Shown: positions 6,530 to 13,672, counted from the first letter of the stretch. The stretch is DNA of 64,000 nt from a virus (IMGVR_UViG_3300030419_008098:1-64000), one strand, 5' to 3'. Notes: generated by a model from the letters alone, not told the origin. Numbers and translations are program-made.

Positions 6530-7906
6530 TTAACCGAAAACCGCTTTTTTTATGTTTTGGGCGGCATTTTGGTCACGCTCATGGTGTGTTCCACATTCGG
6601 GACACTCCCACTCGCGGTCAGTTAAGGACAATTCACTATTCCTGTAACCACAGCAAGAACAGTCTTGAGTGGTATAAGCAGGGGGAACTGCCTCAACTAC
6701 ATTACCCCTAAGCTCAGACTTATATGTTAATTGATTTTTAATATCATATATTCCTGCTTCAAGGGATTTTTTATTAATTGCTTGTTTTTGTTTATTAAAA
6801 AGTTTTTTATCTTTTTGGGTATTACCAACCATCTCTTTTACTTTATAATCTTCAAAAGCAATGCCATCGTAATTATTTGTTATTTGATGGGTGAAATTAT
6901 GGATGGCATCTTTGTGTTGGCGTGTTTGTTGGCGCTTAAGTTTACCCAATCTCTTGAGAAGTTTACGCCAATTATTTGAGCCGCGCTCCTTCAAAGACAG
7001 TTGTTGTTGAACTCGCAGAATACGATCCTCAAGTTTTTTATCCTTGGGGAAATTATATTTATTGTTTTGGTCGTCTATTACATTATCCTTAATCCCGAAA
7101 TCCAACCCAATAGTTTTAGTTGGCTTTTCCACAACAGGAGGTATTTTATTTGGGTCAAGAGCAATAGTAATACAGAGGTAAAACTCATTACCCTCTTTTG
7201 AGAGTGAAACCGTTTTCATTTTACCCCCTTCGGGGATGGGGCGGTGCATCACAAGCCTCATCGGCTCTTTTATCCCCGCTATTTTATTAAGTCGGCTGTG
7301 GGTTGGGCGCTCTTCATTTATAGTGATTGAATACTCGCCTTCTATTGGTTCACCCTCTGCATCTACAGTATTGGAGGTACTGATAAAACCCCCATCACAA
7401 AAATGAGTGGGATGAACAGGGAGGCGATTACCGCTTTCTTCTGCAAAATATTTTACACCTTTACCTTTAGTATACCAGCTAGACTTAACTTTGGGGGCAA
7501 CATGGTTTAGACACCTAGCTGACACCTTATTTAAAATCTCGTACCCCCAACATTCGCCCTCATCGTTCATGTAGCGGTTTGCTTTGAGGGATTTGTTTAT
7601 TATCCTTGTTTCTCCCGTTTTAAGTTTCTTTACTTTCTTATATTTGAACTCGGGCAAATTATCCAAGCCCTCTTTTTTGGTGCGCCATTGGGAGATTAAT
7701 TTATTCATGGCGGTGAAGTTTGGTGCGCCCTTGGCACTCTGAAACTCGGGGTAGTTCTCTATATCCCCCGCAATCCTGACGAATTCATTCACTACAATCT
7801 GAACAGCCTTCATTGCCTCGGTAACTTGGGCATACCACTCAGTTTCCTCAATCTTTTGACTACGAGTGAGGGGGAGGAGTCTATATTTATAAGTTATAGT
7901 TTTCAT
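6530..7906 (-). CDS. TnpB/Cas12-like RuvC nuclease, effector of the array locus
   Basis: 458 aa, typical TnpB size and much smaller than most Cas12 proteins. N-terminal KYRLLP is the usual TnpB opening. RuvC-I is TIGLDFGIKD (D269), the Arg-rich bridge helix follows (about 310-340), RuvC-II is IAFEDYKVKEM (E352), a zinc finger uses C416/C419 and C435/C438, and RuvC-III is HERDQNAAQN (D445). All three catalytic acidic residues are present, so it should be an active RNA-guided DNA nuclease (family knowledge). No TnpA transposase and no IS200/IS605 end was seen. The gene sits between scaffold D with its compact array upstream and scaffolds C, B, A with the CRISPR-like array downstream, all on the same strand. 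It is best read as a domesticated TnpB or a minimal type V effector. Biochemical role is inference. Confidence 0.9.
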   Translation of the reverse strand: MKTITYKYRLLPLTRSQKIEETEWYAQVTEAMKAVQIVVNEFVRIAGDIENYPEFQSAKGAPNFTAMNKLISQWRTKKEGLDNLPEFKYKKVKKLKTGETRIINKSLKANRYMNDEGECWGYEILNKVSARCLNHVAPKVKSSWYTKGKGVKYFAEESGNRLPVHPTHFCDGGFISTSNTVDAEGEPIEGEYSITINEERPTHSRLNKIAGIKEPMRLVMHRPIPEGGKMKTVSLSKEGNEFYLCITIALDPNKIPPVVEKPTKTIGLDFGIKDNVIDDQNNKYNFPKDKKLEDRILRVQQQLSLKERGSNNWRKLLKRLGKLKRQQTRQHKDAIHNFTHQITNNYDGIAFEDYKVKEMVGNTQKDKKLFNKQKQAINKKSLEAGIYDIKNQLTYKSELRGNVVEAVPPAYTTQDCSCCGYRNSELSLTDREWECPECGTHHERDQNAAQNIKKAVFG

Positions 7907-7963
7907 TTTTAAAAGTCCATGTCGAATGCCTCGGGTAGTCTTGAGGTCTCCGTGGAAGGTAGA
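7907..7963 (-). other. Link between the last array separator and the effector ATG
   Basis: 57 bp after the last GCGAAAT (7964-7970) with no Shine-Dalgarno. It holds possible short inverted pairs (GACCTC and GAGGC) and a unique stretch that could be a last guide. The effector mRNA probably continues from the array transcript. Confidence 0.4.
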
Positions 7964-8137
7964 ATTTCGCTCTTTCCTTAAGTTAAAGTTCAGCCTTGCC
8001 TAGTTTCGCTATTAAAGTGTGGCGTCATCGTACATATTTCGCTCTGTTAAAGCAACAATTGGATCATGTTTCGCAACCCAAGAGCTTAGCTCAGCTGGTG
8101 TTTCGCCTTGGAAGTAATACTCTCCACCTCGTTTCAC
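7964..8137 (-). repeat. Compact guide-like array with 7-nt separators after scaffold D
   Basis: Six separators on the minus strand: GTGAAAC (8131-8137), GCGAAAC (8100-8106), GCGAAAC (8068-8074), GCGAAAT (8036-8042), GCGAAAC (8003-8009), GCGAAAT (7964-7970). The unique segments between them are 24, 25, 25, 26 and 32 nt, giving a period of 31-33 bp, then 39. No 36-nt repeat is present; the separator equals the last 7 nt of that repeat. The segment at 8075-8099 resembles a tRNA D-arm. Confidence 0.75.
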
Positions 8138-8225
8138 TTTAGAAAAGATGCTCTTTGATGCAATCTCGGAGCTTTGGATTCCCCCTGCGAACTAGGGAAG
8201 AATTTTAAATTATTTAAAGAACTGT
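8138..8225 (-). ncRNA. RNA scaffold copy D, promoter-proximal
   Basis: Minus strand: ACAGTTCTTTAAAT at the predicted transcription start, TTCTTCCCTAG/AGGGGGAA hairpin (8178-8203), 23-nt hairpin (8150-8172) with arms GCTC/GAGC, then directly AAGTGAAAC. As in copy A, the GAGGGG anti-repeat-like end is missing. Confidence 0.8.
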
Positions 8226-8230
8226 AATAC

Positions 8231-8259
8231 ATTATCTCATAAACCGTGTTAAAAGTCAA
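8231..8259 (-). promoter_or_regulatory. Sigma70-type promoter of the scaffold-array-effector unit
   Basis: TTGACT (8254-8259), 17-bp spacer, GATAAT (8231-8236). The expected start, about 7 bp downstream (8224-8225), falls on the first conserved base of scaffold D, strong support that the scaffold is the 5' end of an RNA. Confidence 0.7.
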
Positions 8260-8265
8260 GGTTTT

Positions 8266-8427
8266 TTATTCTTTATGTCTCGTATTTGGACAAGTTACAT
8301 CGTGTATCCACACAGAGAGCCGACTAGCCCCCAGAGGGTTAAATAAATAAACAGCCCAATAAGCCATTTCAGCAAAGGAATGACCAAAAACATTGTGAAT
8401 GAACCAATTTTTATAAAGTTTTTTCAT
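8266..8427 (-). CDS. Small hydrophobic hypothetical protein
   Basis: 53 aa (MKKLYKNWFI to TRHKE) rich in Trp, Phe and His, with a hydrophobic centre (AEMAYWAVYLF). It overlaps the upstream gene by 17 bp and ends just before the array promoter. No family recognised. Confidence 0.5.
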   Translation of the reverse strand: MKKLYKNWFIHNVFGHSFAEMAYWAVYLFNPLGASRLSVWIHDVTCPNTRHKE

Positions 8428-8602
8428 AAGTAAGAGCATCCTTTATTTTGTTCACAGCCGTTTGTGAATCAGTAAGAATGTGTTCTCCATTAATTAAGAC
8501 GATCTTCCAAGTCCCATAATTTCTACGCTTTCTAATATAAACCACATGATCGCTATTTATATAATAAAACTGTTCGGTATTATCTACTACTTCTATAATC
8601 AT
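8411..8602 (-). CDS. Small hypothetical protein
   Basis: 63 aa, predicted beta-rich N-terminal half and a helical end. It overlaps the sigma-like gene by 23 bp and so is probably co-translated. Function unknown. Confidence 0.55.
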   Translation of the reverse strand: MIIEVVDNTEQFYYINSDHVVYIRKRRNYGTWKIVLINGEHILTDSQTAVNKIKDALTYEKTL

Positions 8603-9122
8603 AGTTATTTAGAGTATCCAACTCGTTTAAAAGTTTTTTTGCGCGTTGTATTAAGCGAAATTTTTCTGTATTTATATTATTTGCCGTGGTCTGTAGTTGC
8701 TCCGCTATTTCTTTGACCGTTAAGCCATCACAGATAAGAGAAAATATTTTTTGTTGTTTTTTAGTGAGCCTACCTAAAATTTTAAGACGGAGCCAACGCC
8801 TTTCCTCCGTAACCACTGGAGCAAAAGGAATGTAAGACAAAAACGGCTCACTCGCCTCGTTCTCCGCGCTGTTATAAAAATTAATGGATACATGAGTGGG
8901 GGTTTTTTTATGTTTTTTAAAATAATTTAATATTTGATACTTGGCTATTCCTATTATCCATGCTTCAAAACATCTCCCCTCCTCAAAAACCTCTTCTTTA
9001 TTTAACGCAACTTCATTCACACTTTGAACTATATCCAAAGCGTCTGCCTCATTGAAAACTTTAGACTTAACAAATGCTTTTAATTGAGGCTGATTTTGTT
9101 TAAGCTGAGTTCCATAAGACAT
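8580..9122 (-). CDS. ECF-type RNA polymerase sigma factor
   Basis: 180 aa, the usual length of two-domain sigma factors. Residues about 10-75 match sigma region 2 (EADALDIVQSVNEVAL, then AWIIGIAKYQILNYFKKHKK). Residues about 115-170 match region 4 (LTKKQQKIFSLICDG, then an HTH LTVKEIAEQLQTTANNINTE). It probably redirects host RNA polymerase to phage promoters (inference). A second sigma-like protein is at 12947-13672. Candidate target motifs are the GTGTATAWT and GTGGACTATA elements described elsewhere. Confidence 0.8.
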   Translation of the reverse strand: MSYGTQLKQNQPQLKAFVKSKVFNEADALDIVQSVNEVALNKEEVFEEGRCFEAWIIGIAKYQILNYFKKHKKTPTHVSINFYNSAENEASEPFLSYIPFAPVVTEERRWLRLKILGRLTKKQQKIFSLICDGLTVKEIAEQLQTTANNINTEKFRLIQRAKKLLNELDTLNNYDYRSSR

Positions 9123-9691
9123 TAAAAGGGAGCATACTGAGGTTTCGTAGCTTTTACCTTCCCAACTTTAGCTTTAGGGGATTTAGCTTGTTGTTTGGAT
9201 TTTTTAGGGATTTTGGGGGAAGCAGAAGGATTTCTAAATTGATACTGACTCAACACTAATTTATTTGTACCATATACATCATCGAGAGCAAGCTCCAAGG
9301 TTTCGAGTGCATAACGAGAGTGAGTCATGGAGCCGTAGTGTCTAGAGTTATCTAGTTTTCTGAAGATATTAAGTAAAAAATCTTTGGCATCAGCATAATT
9401 TCCTATATTGGCGAGATCAAGAGACTCCTTCCAGAATCTATAACTACTGCGTTGGCGATAACGCTTCTTTATTTGAATCTCTACCTTTCGTTTTTGAACG
9501 CTGTCAGGAGGAGAGAAATCCAACTCCGTTTGAATGGATTCAAAAACCTTTTCGGGAATACGATACCCACCGCCTTCCACGGGCTCGGCTTGTAAATAAG
9601 TTAAGTTAAGGAGATTCTGAAACCTGCGCAAAATCTTATTTTTATTCATCTCGCCAGTCATGCGAGCCCCTGCCATTGTCATACTGCTCAT
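9122..9691 (-). CDS. Hypothetical protein with basic C-terminal tail
   Basis: 189 aa; helical body and a Lys/Pro/Ala-rich tail (about 150-185) like nucleic-acid-binding tails. It abuts the sigma factor gene, so a regulatory or virion role is possible. No domain recognised. Confidence 0.6.
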   Translation of the reverse strand: MSSMTMAGARMTGEMNKNKILRRFQNLLNLTYLQAEPVEGGGYRIPEKVFESIQTELDFSPPDSVQKRKVEIQIKKRYRQRSSYRFWKESLDLANIGNYADAKDFLLNIFRKLDNSRHYGSMTHSRYALETLELALDDVYGTNKLVLSQYQFRNPSASPKIPKKSKQQAKSPKAKVGKVKATKPQYAPF

Positions 9692-9963
9692 TATTTTTCT
9701 TTATGTATTATTTTAAAAACTAAATTACTATACTCGTCTTTGGATATAATCATGCCTATTTTCGAATAACCTTCAGAGTAAAATATTTCATCTAAAAATT
9801 CTGCTATATGAAGGGACTGAGGGTTAGAGTCGGAAGAAGTCGGAAAAGAGGGAGGGGGAGGCTGAAGGTTGCTCGAAAAAATAGATTTCAAAAACTCTTT
9901 AGCTTGCTCATCAGAAATTCTTAAAGGAGAACTAGGCTCCCACCCTTCCTTAAAGGCTATCAC
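9691..9963 (-). CDS. Hypothetical protein
   Basis: 90 aa from a GTG start that forms a GTGA overlap with the upstream stop. Pro/Ser-rich centre (SNLQPPPPSFPTSS). No family recognised. Confidence 0.55.
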   Translation of the reverse strand: MIAFKEGWEPSSPLRISDEQAKEFLKSIFSSNLQPPPPSFPTSSDSNPQSLHIAEFLDEIFYSEGYSKIGMIISKDEYSNLVFKIIHKEK

Positions 9964-10577
9964 TGTTTATCTTCTTTGACAATGGATTTATCGTCAACAC
10001 GAGGAAATTGCGGAACAACAGGAACTGGCTCCCCTTGTCGCTCAAGAAGAGTATCGATTATACCAAGGTAGGCTTCATCAATGCTTTCCCCCGTGTCCAA
10101 AGCATCCATCAACATTTCCATTACATAATTGGAGTCTACTAGCGTATCTAATTCAGTTTGAAGCTCAGTATTTTGATTTAGGAGGCGTGGCACCATTTTG
10201 CGCAATGAGACAAGCTCCTTCATAATACCCTCCGACACCGTAAGAATATCCGCCTCTTCTATGTTTTGGCCAATGGCGGCATGATAGCCTTCGGTATAAT
10301 CATAAAGAGATTCTCCTCTCGCTAGCGCTACGCCAGCTTGAGTCTTTCCCGCCTCAAATCCTTGAGAATAGGACTCGGCCCTTACTACTGCAAGCTGACT
10401 GCTGAAGTCGTTTATTTGCGCGTTTTGAATATTTGTTTCCACCGCATAACTTTGCAGAAGAGTTTGCAAATTTTTATTATTATCCTGCTGGCTTTGAATA
10501 TTATCCTGCTGGCTTTGAAACATGAACCCACCGAGAATAATGGCGGCAATCCATAGGTATCTTTCAGTTATTTTCAT
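9960..10577 (-). CDS. Membrane-anchored coiled-coil protein
   Basis: 205 aa. An N-terminal hydrophobic segment (YLWIAAIILGGFMF) is followed by a repeated SQQDN stretch and long coiled coils. YSQGFEAGKTQAG and YTEGYHAAIGQ are reminiscent of the YDAGFxxG motifs near 1.5 kb. Possibly a virion or membrane-associated protein. Confidence 0.6.
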   Translation of the reverse strand: MKITERYLWIAAIILGGFMFQSQQDNIQSQQDNNKNLQTLLQSYAVETNIQNAQINDFSSQLAVVRAESYSQGFEAGKTQAGVALARGESLYDYTEGYHAAIGQNIEEADILTVSEGIMKELVSLRKMVPRLLNQNTELQTELDTLVDSNYVMEMLMDALDTGESIDEAYLGIIDTLLERQGEPVPVVPQFPRVDDKSIVKEDKQ

Positions 10578-10774
10578 GATTTAGTTTTTAGAGATTTAAC
10601 TTTTTTCTTTTTTTTAAAAGTTTTTTTGACTACAGGTTTTTTTCCTAAATTCTCCATGAAACTTCCATCAAGAAGTTCCATCCATCCTACATGATCTTTC
10701 CATACAGGAATTAAAAAGTTTTCCACATGCAGATCCCACACGCTTTTTTCTGCCAATTTTTTACTCTTCTTCAT
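10574..10774 (-). CDS. Small lysine-rich protein
   Basis: 66 aa with a very basic C-terminus (KKTFKKKKKVKSLKTKS). It overlaps both neighbours by 4-14 bp. May bind nucleic acid; no family recognised. Confidence 0.55.
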   Translation of the reverse strand: MKKSKKLAEKSVWDLHVENFLIPVWKDHVGWMELLDGSFMENLGKKPVVKKTFKKKKKVKSLKTKS

Positions 10775-11042
10775 ATTGAGGGCTCCAGTAAATGTTAGAG
10801 AAAAGCACTAATTCAATACCTTCAGGGGTTTCTACATCAATTCCAATAGGCTCCCCTTCGGGAACGGGACTGTCATCGACGGCGTAAAAGAATTCGTCTT
10901 CCTCTCCTGCATACATAATATCGTCAACGGTGGTTTTCATTACTATATCTTTATGGGTTAAGGGTGGAGCAATAACCTTAGTGTAGCCCCTTGGGCGACG
11001 GAGATGCTTCATATTTGGCTTCATTGTCTTCATTGTCTTCAA
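10761..11042 (-). CDS. Hypothetical acidic protein
   Basis: Up to 93 aa; the exact start is uncertain because the first codons (MKTMKTMKPN) repeat and overlap the upstream gene by 65 bp. MKHLRRPRGY (11012) or MKTTVDD (10940) are alternatives. The C-terminal half is acidic and beta-rich. Confidence 0.5.
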   Translation of the reverse strand: MKTMKTMKPNMKHLRRPRGYTKVIAPPLTHKDIVMKTTVDDIMYAGEEDEFFYAVDDSPVPEGEPIGIDVETPEGIELVLFSNIYWSPQYEEE

Positions 11043-11301
11043 ATTCGAGGGATTGTTGTAAATCTTTTACTGCTTCACTTTCCAATTCTGGCAAGGTTAG
11101 CACAGGAGATGACTCTTTGTCAACTATTTTTTTCGTTCTAAGCCAATTCCGTTGAGCTATGCGTATTACAAATCGCATAAATGCGAATGAGTAGACTTTG
11201 TTTAGCTTTACTTCATTGCCCTCTTTATCTTTAATAGTAAAGTTTTTAGTGACCTCGTCATAAGAGAACTGAGCAAATTTTAAAGATTTATTTATTTTCA
11301 T
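10978..11301 (-). CDS. Hypothetical protein
   Basis: 107 aa; beta-rich N-terminus, a helical centre (FMRFVIRIAQRNWLRTKK) and an acidic tail (EFEDNEDNEAKYE). Unknown function. Confidence 0.55.
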   Translation of the reverse strand: MKINKSLKFAQFSYDEVTKNFTIKDKEGNEVKLNKVYSFAFMRFVIRIAQRNWLRTKKIVDKESSPVLTLPELESEAVKDLQQSLEFEDNEDNEAKYEASPSPKGLH

Positions 11302-11434
11302 TTAAACATTCCTTGAGGAATTTTTCAGCTTCACTAAAAGCTTCAGGGTGATATTTGCGACACCACCTTAAAACCCATTTTTCTATGGCGCGCTCTTGAC
11401 AGAGAGTTATATCAAAATCTACCGTATAATTCAT
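11288..11434 (-). CDS. Small hypothetical protein
   Basis: 48 aa from MNYTVDFDIT. The promoter at 11448-11476 puts transcription start just upstream of this ATG and inside any longer frame, so the internal start is chosen. Helical C-terminus. Confidence 0.55.
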   Translation of the reverse strand: MNYTVDFDITLCQERAIEKWVLRWCRKYHPEAFSEAEKFLKECLNENK

Positions 11435-11447
11435 TTTTAACTCCACT

Positions 11448-11476
11448 ATAGTACCATAGGGAGGCAAAAATGTCAA
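11448..11476 (-). promoter_or_regulatory. Sigma70-type promoter for the gene starting at 11434
   Basis: TTGACA (11471-11476), 17-bp spacer ending TATGG (extended -10), TACTAT (11448-11453). ATG follows 13 bp later. Confidence 0.7.
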
Positions 11477-11736
11477 GGATTATTTTCGTAAAAACGCAAT
11501 TCAGGATTGGGGTCCATTTCTTTTCCGTTGTTGTTGCGTCGATAGTGTTCTTTTATTAATTCTTGCATAAAAAAATAATATGCACCATAGTCCTTATTTT
11601 CCCCCGCCACTTTTATCTCGTGAACGAAAACTTCCGCCCAATCACGCCTGGAGTCATCAAATTTAGTGTCTACTGGTTGAGGGTCGTGAGTGGTTACACA
11701 ACCACAGACCAACAACAGCGGCAGGAATCTGAGCAC
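11473..11736 (-). CDS. Predicted lipoprotein
   Basis: 87 aa from a GTG start. The N-terminus (LRFLPLLLVCGC) is a short signal peptide with a lipobox-like LLVCGC. The remainder is charged and helical. It begins 5 bp after a GTGTATATC box. Possible roles include an outer-membrane spanin-type lysis lipoprotein; not demonstrable here. Confidence 0.6.
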   Translation of the reverse strand: MLRFLPLLLVCGCVTTHDPQPVDTKFDDSRRDWAEVFVHEIKVAGENKDYGAYYFFMQELIKEHYRRNNNGKEMDPNPELRFYENNP

Positions 11737-11741
11737 ATAAG

Positions 11742-11750
11742 GATATACAC
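11742..11750 (-). promoter_or_regulatory. GTGTATAWT-type box, 5 bp before a GTG start
   Basis: GTGTATATC followed by 5 bp and the GTG at 11734-11736. One of eight such boxes in the window. Confidence 0.5.
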
Positions 11751-11767
11751 ATTATTTGGAAAACCCT

Positions 11768-12025
11768 CTACAAATCAAGGCTTTGGGGTTCAAACCATGC
11801 AGTACACAGCTCAGTTTTTAAGTCTTTTTGAACTTGAGTGCAACAGTACCCCGCCCCCACCATTCTTTCCACAAGGGGAGTAAAATATTTAACCTCTAAC
11901 CGACATTTTAATTCTTCGACGAACTGCCCCTTCTCCCCTATAGCTTCTCGGAAATTTTGTTGGACAACCTTATCTATGATGACAGTTTCGCAAAATTCTT
12001 CACAAATTGATTTCGCAATACTCAT
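11768..12025 (-). CDS. Hypothetical protein
   Basis: 85 aa, helical with several Cys (CEEFCET, GYCCTQV). It overlaps nothing and ends before the lipoprotein promoter box. Function unknown. Confidence 0.55.
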   Translation of the reverse strand: MSIAKSICEEFCETVIIDKVVQQNFREAIGEKGQFVEELKCRLEVKYFTPLVERMVGAGYCCTQVQKDLKTELCTAWFEPQSLDL

Positions 12026-12028
12026 TTT

Positions 12029-12496
12029 TTAACTCTCCAAATCTTGGACAATTTTTTTAACCTCTGTCATATCCACAGATTCATCGACTTGACCTTCGAG
12101 GCTACGGCGTTCTTCTAACACTTTTTCTTCCGTAAAACCGTAAAAGGTTATTTCATATAAAATATGAGCGGCAGTTTCATTTATATTAAAAATAAACGGC
12201 TCCTGTATTTGGGCATCAATAATCTCCGACCAAGGAGTGAGGTCAATCCCATAATCGGATTCTTCTTCAATATTATGCCAACAAATGTCGTCCAACTCAT
12301 CCCCTGTTGTTCTTACTTTAATTTCCCACTCTTTATTAGGCGCAAACGGCTTTTGGAGCAACTCATTCATAACTTTTTGGTAAGAGCGCGCCATTTCATG
12401 GACTTCGTCATCTATATTTTTATAATAATATTCTTTGTATAGATGATTAAAGATCTCTTTGTGGTTTGTTTTTTTTAATAATTCCCGAAAAGTCAT
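12029..12496 (-). CDS. Hypothetical acidic protein
   Basis: 155 aa, predicted largely helical and acidic. It overlaps the upstream membrane-protein gene by 4 bp (ATGA type). No family recognised. Confidence 0.6.
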   Translation of the reverse strand: MTFRELLKKTNHKEIFNHLYKEYYYKNIDDEVHEMARSYQKVMNELLQKPFAPNKEWEIKVRTTGDELDDICWHNIEEESDYGIDLTPWSEIIDAQIQEPFIFNINETAAHILYEITFYGFTEEKVLEERRSLEGQVDESVDMTEVKKIVQDLES

Positions 12497-12735
12497 AATG
12501 GTTTGCCGTGAAGAGGGTTATTTCTACCCTTATCATAACTATTGGTCAACTCGTTTTCAAGCATTTTTATATAAATTGTTTGCGCATTTATAAGTTTATT
12601 TTGGTCTGCGATCTCATCTCGTTGATCCACAGCAAGTTGGAAAAGTCGCTCATTCTCCACCTCCTGCTGATAGAGGGTGTAGGTGAGCCACAAAAAGATA
12701 AAAAATAAAAAATAAATTAAACTACGATCTGCCAC
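12493..12735 (-). CDS. Single-pass membrane coiled-coil protein
   Basis: 80 aa from a GTG start. N-terminal hydrophobic helix (SLIYFLFFIFLWLTYTLY), then a coiled coil of about 45 residues. This layout resembles inner-membrane spanins, and a lipoprotein lies about 760 bp downstream; that pairing is inference. Confidence 0.55.
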   Translation of the reverse strand: MADRSLIYFLFFIFLWLTYTLYQQEVENERLFQLAVDQRDEIADQNKLINAQTIYIKMLENELTNSYDKGRNNPLHGKPL

Positions 12736-12740
12736 ATAGC

Positions 12741-12750
12741 AATTTACACT
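12741..12750 (-). promoter_or_regulatory. GTGTATAWT-type box (variant), 5 bp before a GTG start
   Basis: AGTGTAAATT then GCTAT then GTG at 12733-12735; same geometry as the other boxes. Confidence 0.4.
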
Positions 12751-12946
12751 ATTTATTTCACAGATCTGGAATCAAAGGTAGAAAGCCCACAAAACATTGC
12801 CACACAAGCAGAAAAAATACAAGTTAAAGAGCCCGAATATAGCAGAAAGCCACCAATTATTAAATTTAAAATAGACAAAAAGTAAAGCAATTTACCTCTT
12901 AAATTTAGTTCTCCCCAAGAACGCATGCATTATATTACACCACCCT

Positions 12947-13672
12947 TTATTCTATAGCATAAACATAAGGGTTTTTATTGGGCTTGTCTGTCACGGTGTG
13001 GTATTTGAGACGCCTAACATCGGCTGTATTTAAAATATCTAAAACGACATTCAGAGACTTATCCATCTCCCTAAGGGATACCTGCGGCTCGTCTTCAACA
13101 CTCAAACCTCCAAAAGAGTGCTGTATTTTATCGAAGATTCGTGTTTTTGTTATATTGACTGCCTGACGAGAGTTGTCGTACTTTTGCGCCAACTCCAACT
13201 CAGTCATTCCCTGAAGAAGCCCCTCAAAAACTTCTTTTTCATGATCAGTTAAAATATGAGAATATTTATTTATTATATTTTCAATTACTTTTACTTTAGC
13301 AACAGCATCAAATTCTTCTAACTCTTCATTGTCTTCCCCTGTATTTTCCGCCACAATGTCGAAGAGGCTTTTTTCCCCCTCATCGGTATAAAAGGTTCCA
13401 TCGTGAAGCTTCTGATCTTTATTTATATAACGGATGGCCTGCCATTTAGTTAAATTGCGGGCATAGTTATAAGCCCACTTACCAAAATCGGCTTTAGTAA
13501 ACTCATACCCGAATCTCTCAAAGAACTTATCTTTCGTGCTTAACAGTTGTTGATTTGTAACACTCACGACGTCATCCACCTTGATGTGGAGAGTGTTGGA
13601 TAAATGTTTTCCAATAATACGTTTTAAGTCCTCTTGGTAATTAACTAAAAACTCTTCAAATCTACACTTCAT
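12947..13672 (-). CDS. Sigma-factor-like protein (second)
   Basis: 241 aa. Residues about 15-90 resemble sigma region 2 (DDVVSVTNQQLL, then FGKWAYNYARNLTKWQAIRYI). About 145-190 resemble region 4 (LTDHEKEVFEGLLQGMTELELAQKY, then SRQAVNITKTRIFDKI). A C-terminal extension of about 45 aa is unassigned. It probably forms a regulatory pair with the sigma factor at 8580-9122. It overlaps the HTH protein gene by 11 bp, so both are likely co-expressed. Confidence 0.7.
   Translation of the reverse strand: MKCRFEEFLVNYQEDLKRIIGKHLSNTLHIKVDDVVSVTNQQLLSTKDKFFERFGYEFTKADFGKWAYNYARNLTKWQAIRYINKDQKLHDGTFYTDEGEKSLFDIVAENTGEDNEELEEFDAVAKVKVIENIINKYSHILTDHEKEVFEGLLQGMTELELAQKYDNSRQAVNITKTRIFDKIQHSFGGLSVEDEPQVSLREMDKSLNVVLDILNTADVRRLKYHTVTDKPNKNPYVYAIE

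Noticed and set aside
8075-8130. A tRNA gene, because of the CTTAGCTCAGCTGGT string
   Set aside because: No anticodon arm, T-arm or acceptor stem around it; the string is confined to one array segment.
5697-8259. IS200/IS605-type transposon carrying tnpB
   Set aside because: No TnpA gene, no recognisable subterminal hairpin ends, and guides are multiple; the array layout does not fit an insertion sequence.
5697-8259. Complete CRISPR-Cas locus with adaptation genes
   Set aside because: No Cas1, Cas2, Cas4 partner in place; the RecB/Cas4-like gene at 36955 is far away and in a replication cluster.
12736-12885. Plus-strand open frame of 49 codons with protein-like composition (ends KFKIDKK, TAA at 12883-12885)
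   Set aside because: No ATG, GTG or TTG start, and it overlaps a promoter box of the minus-strand gene at 12735; could be a decayed gene end.
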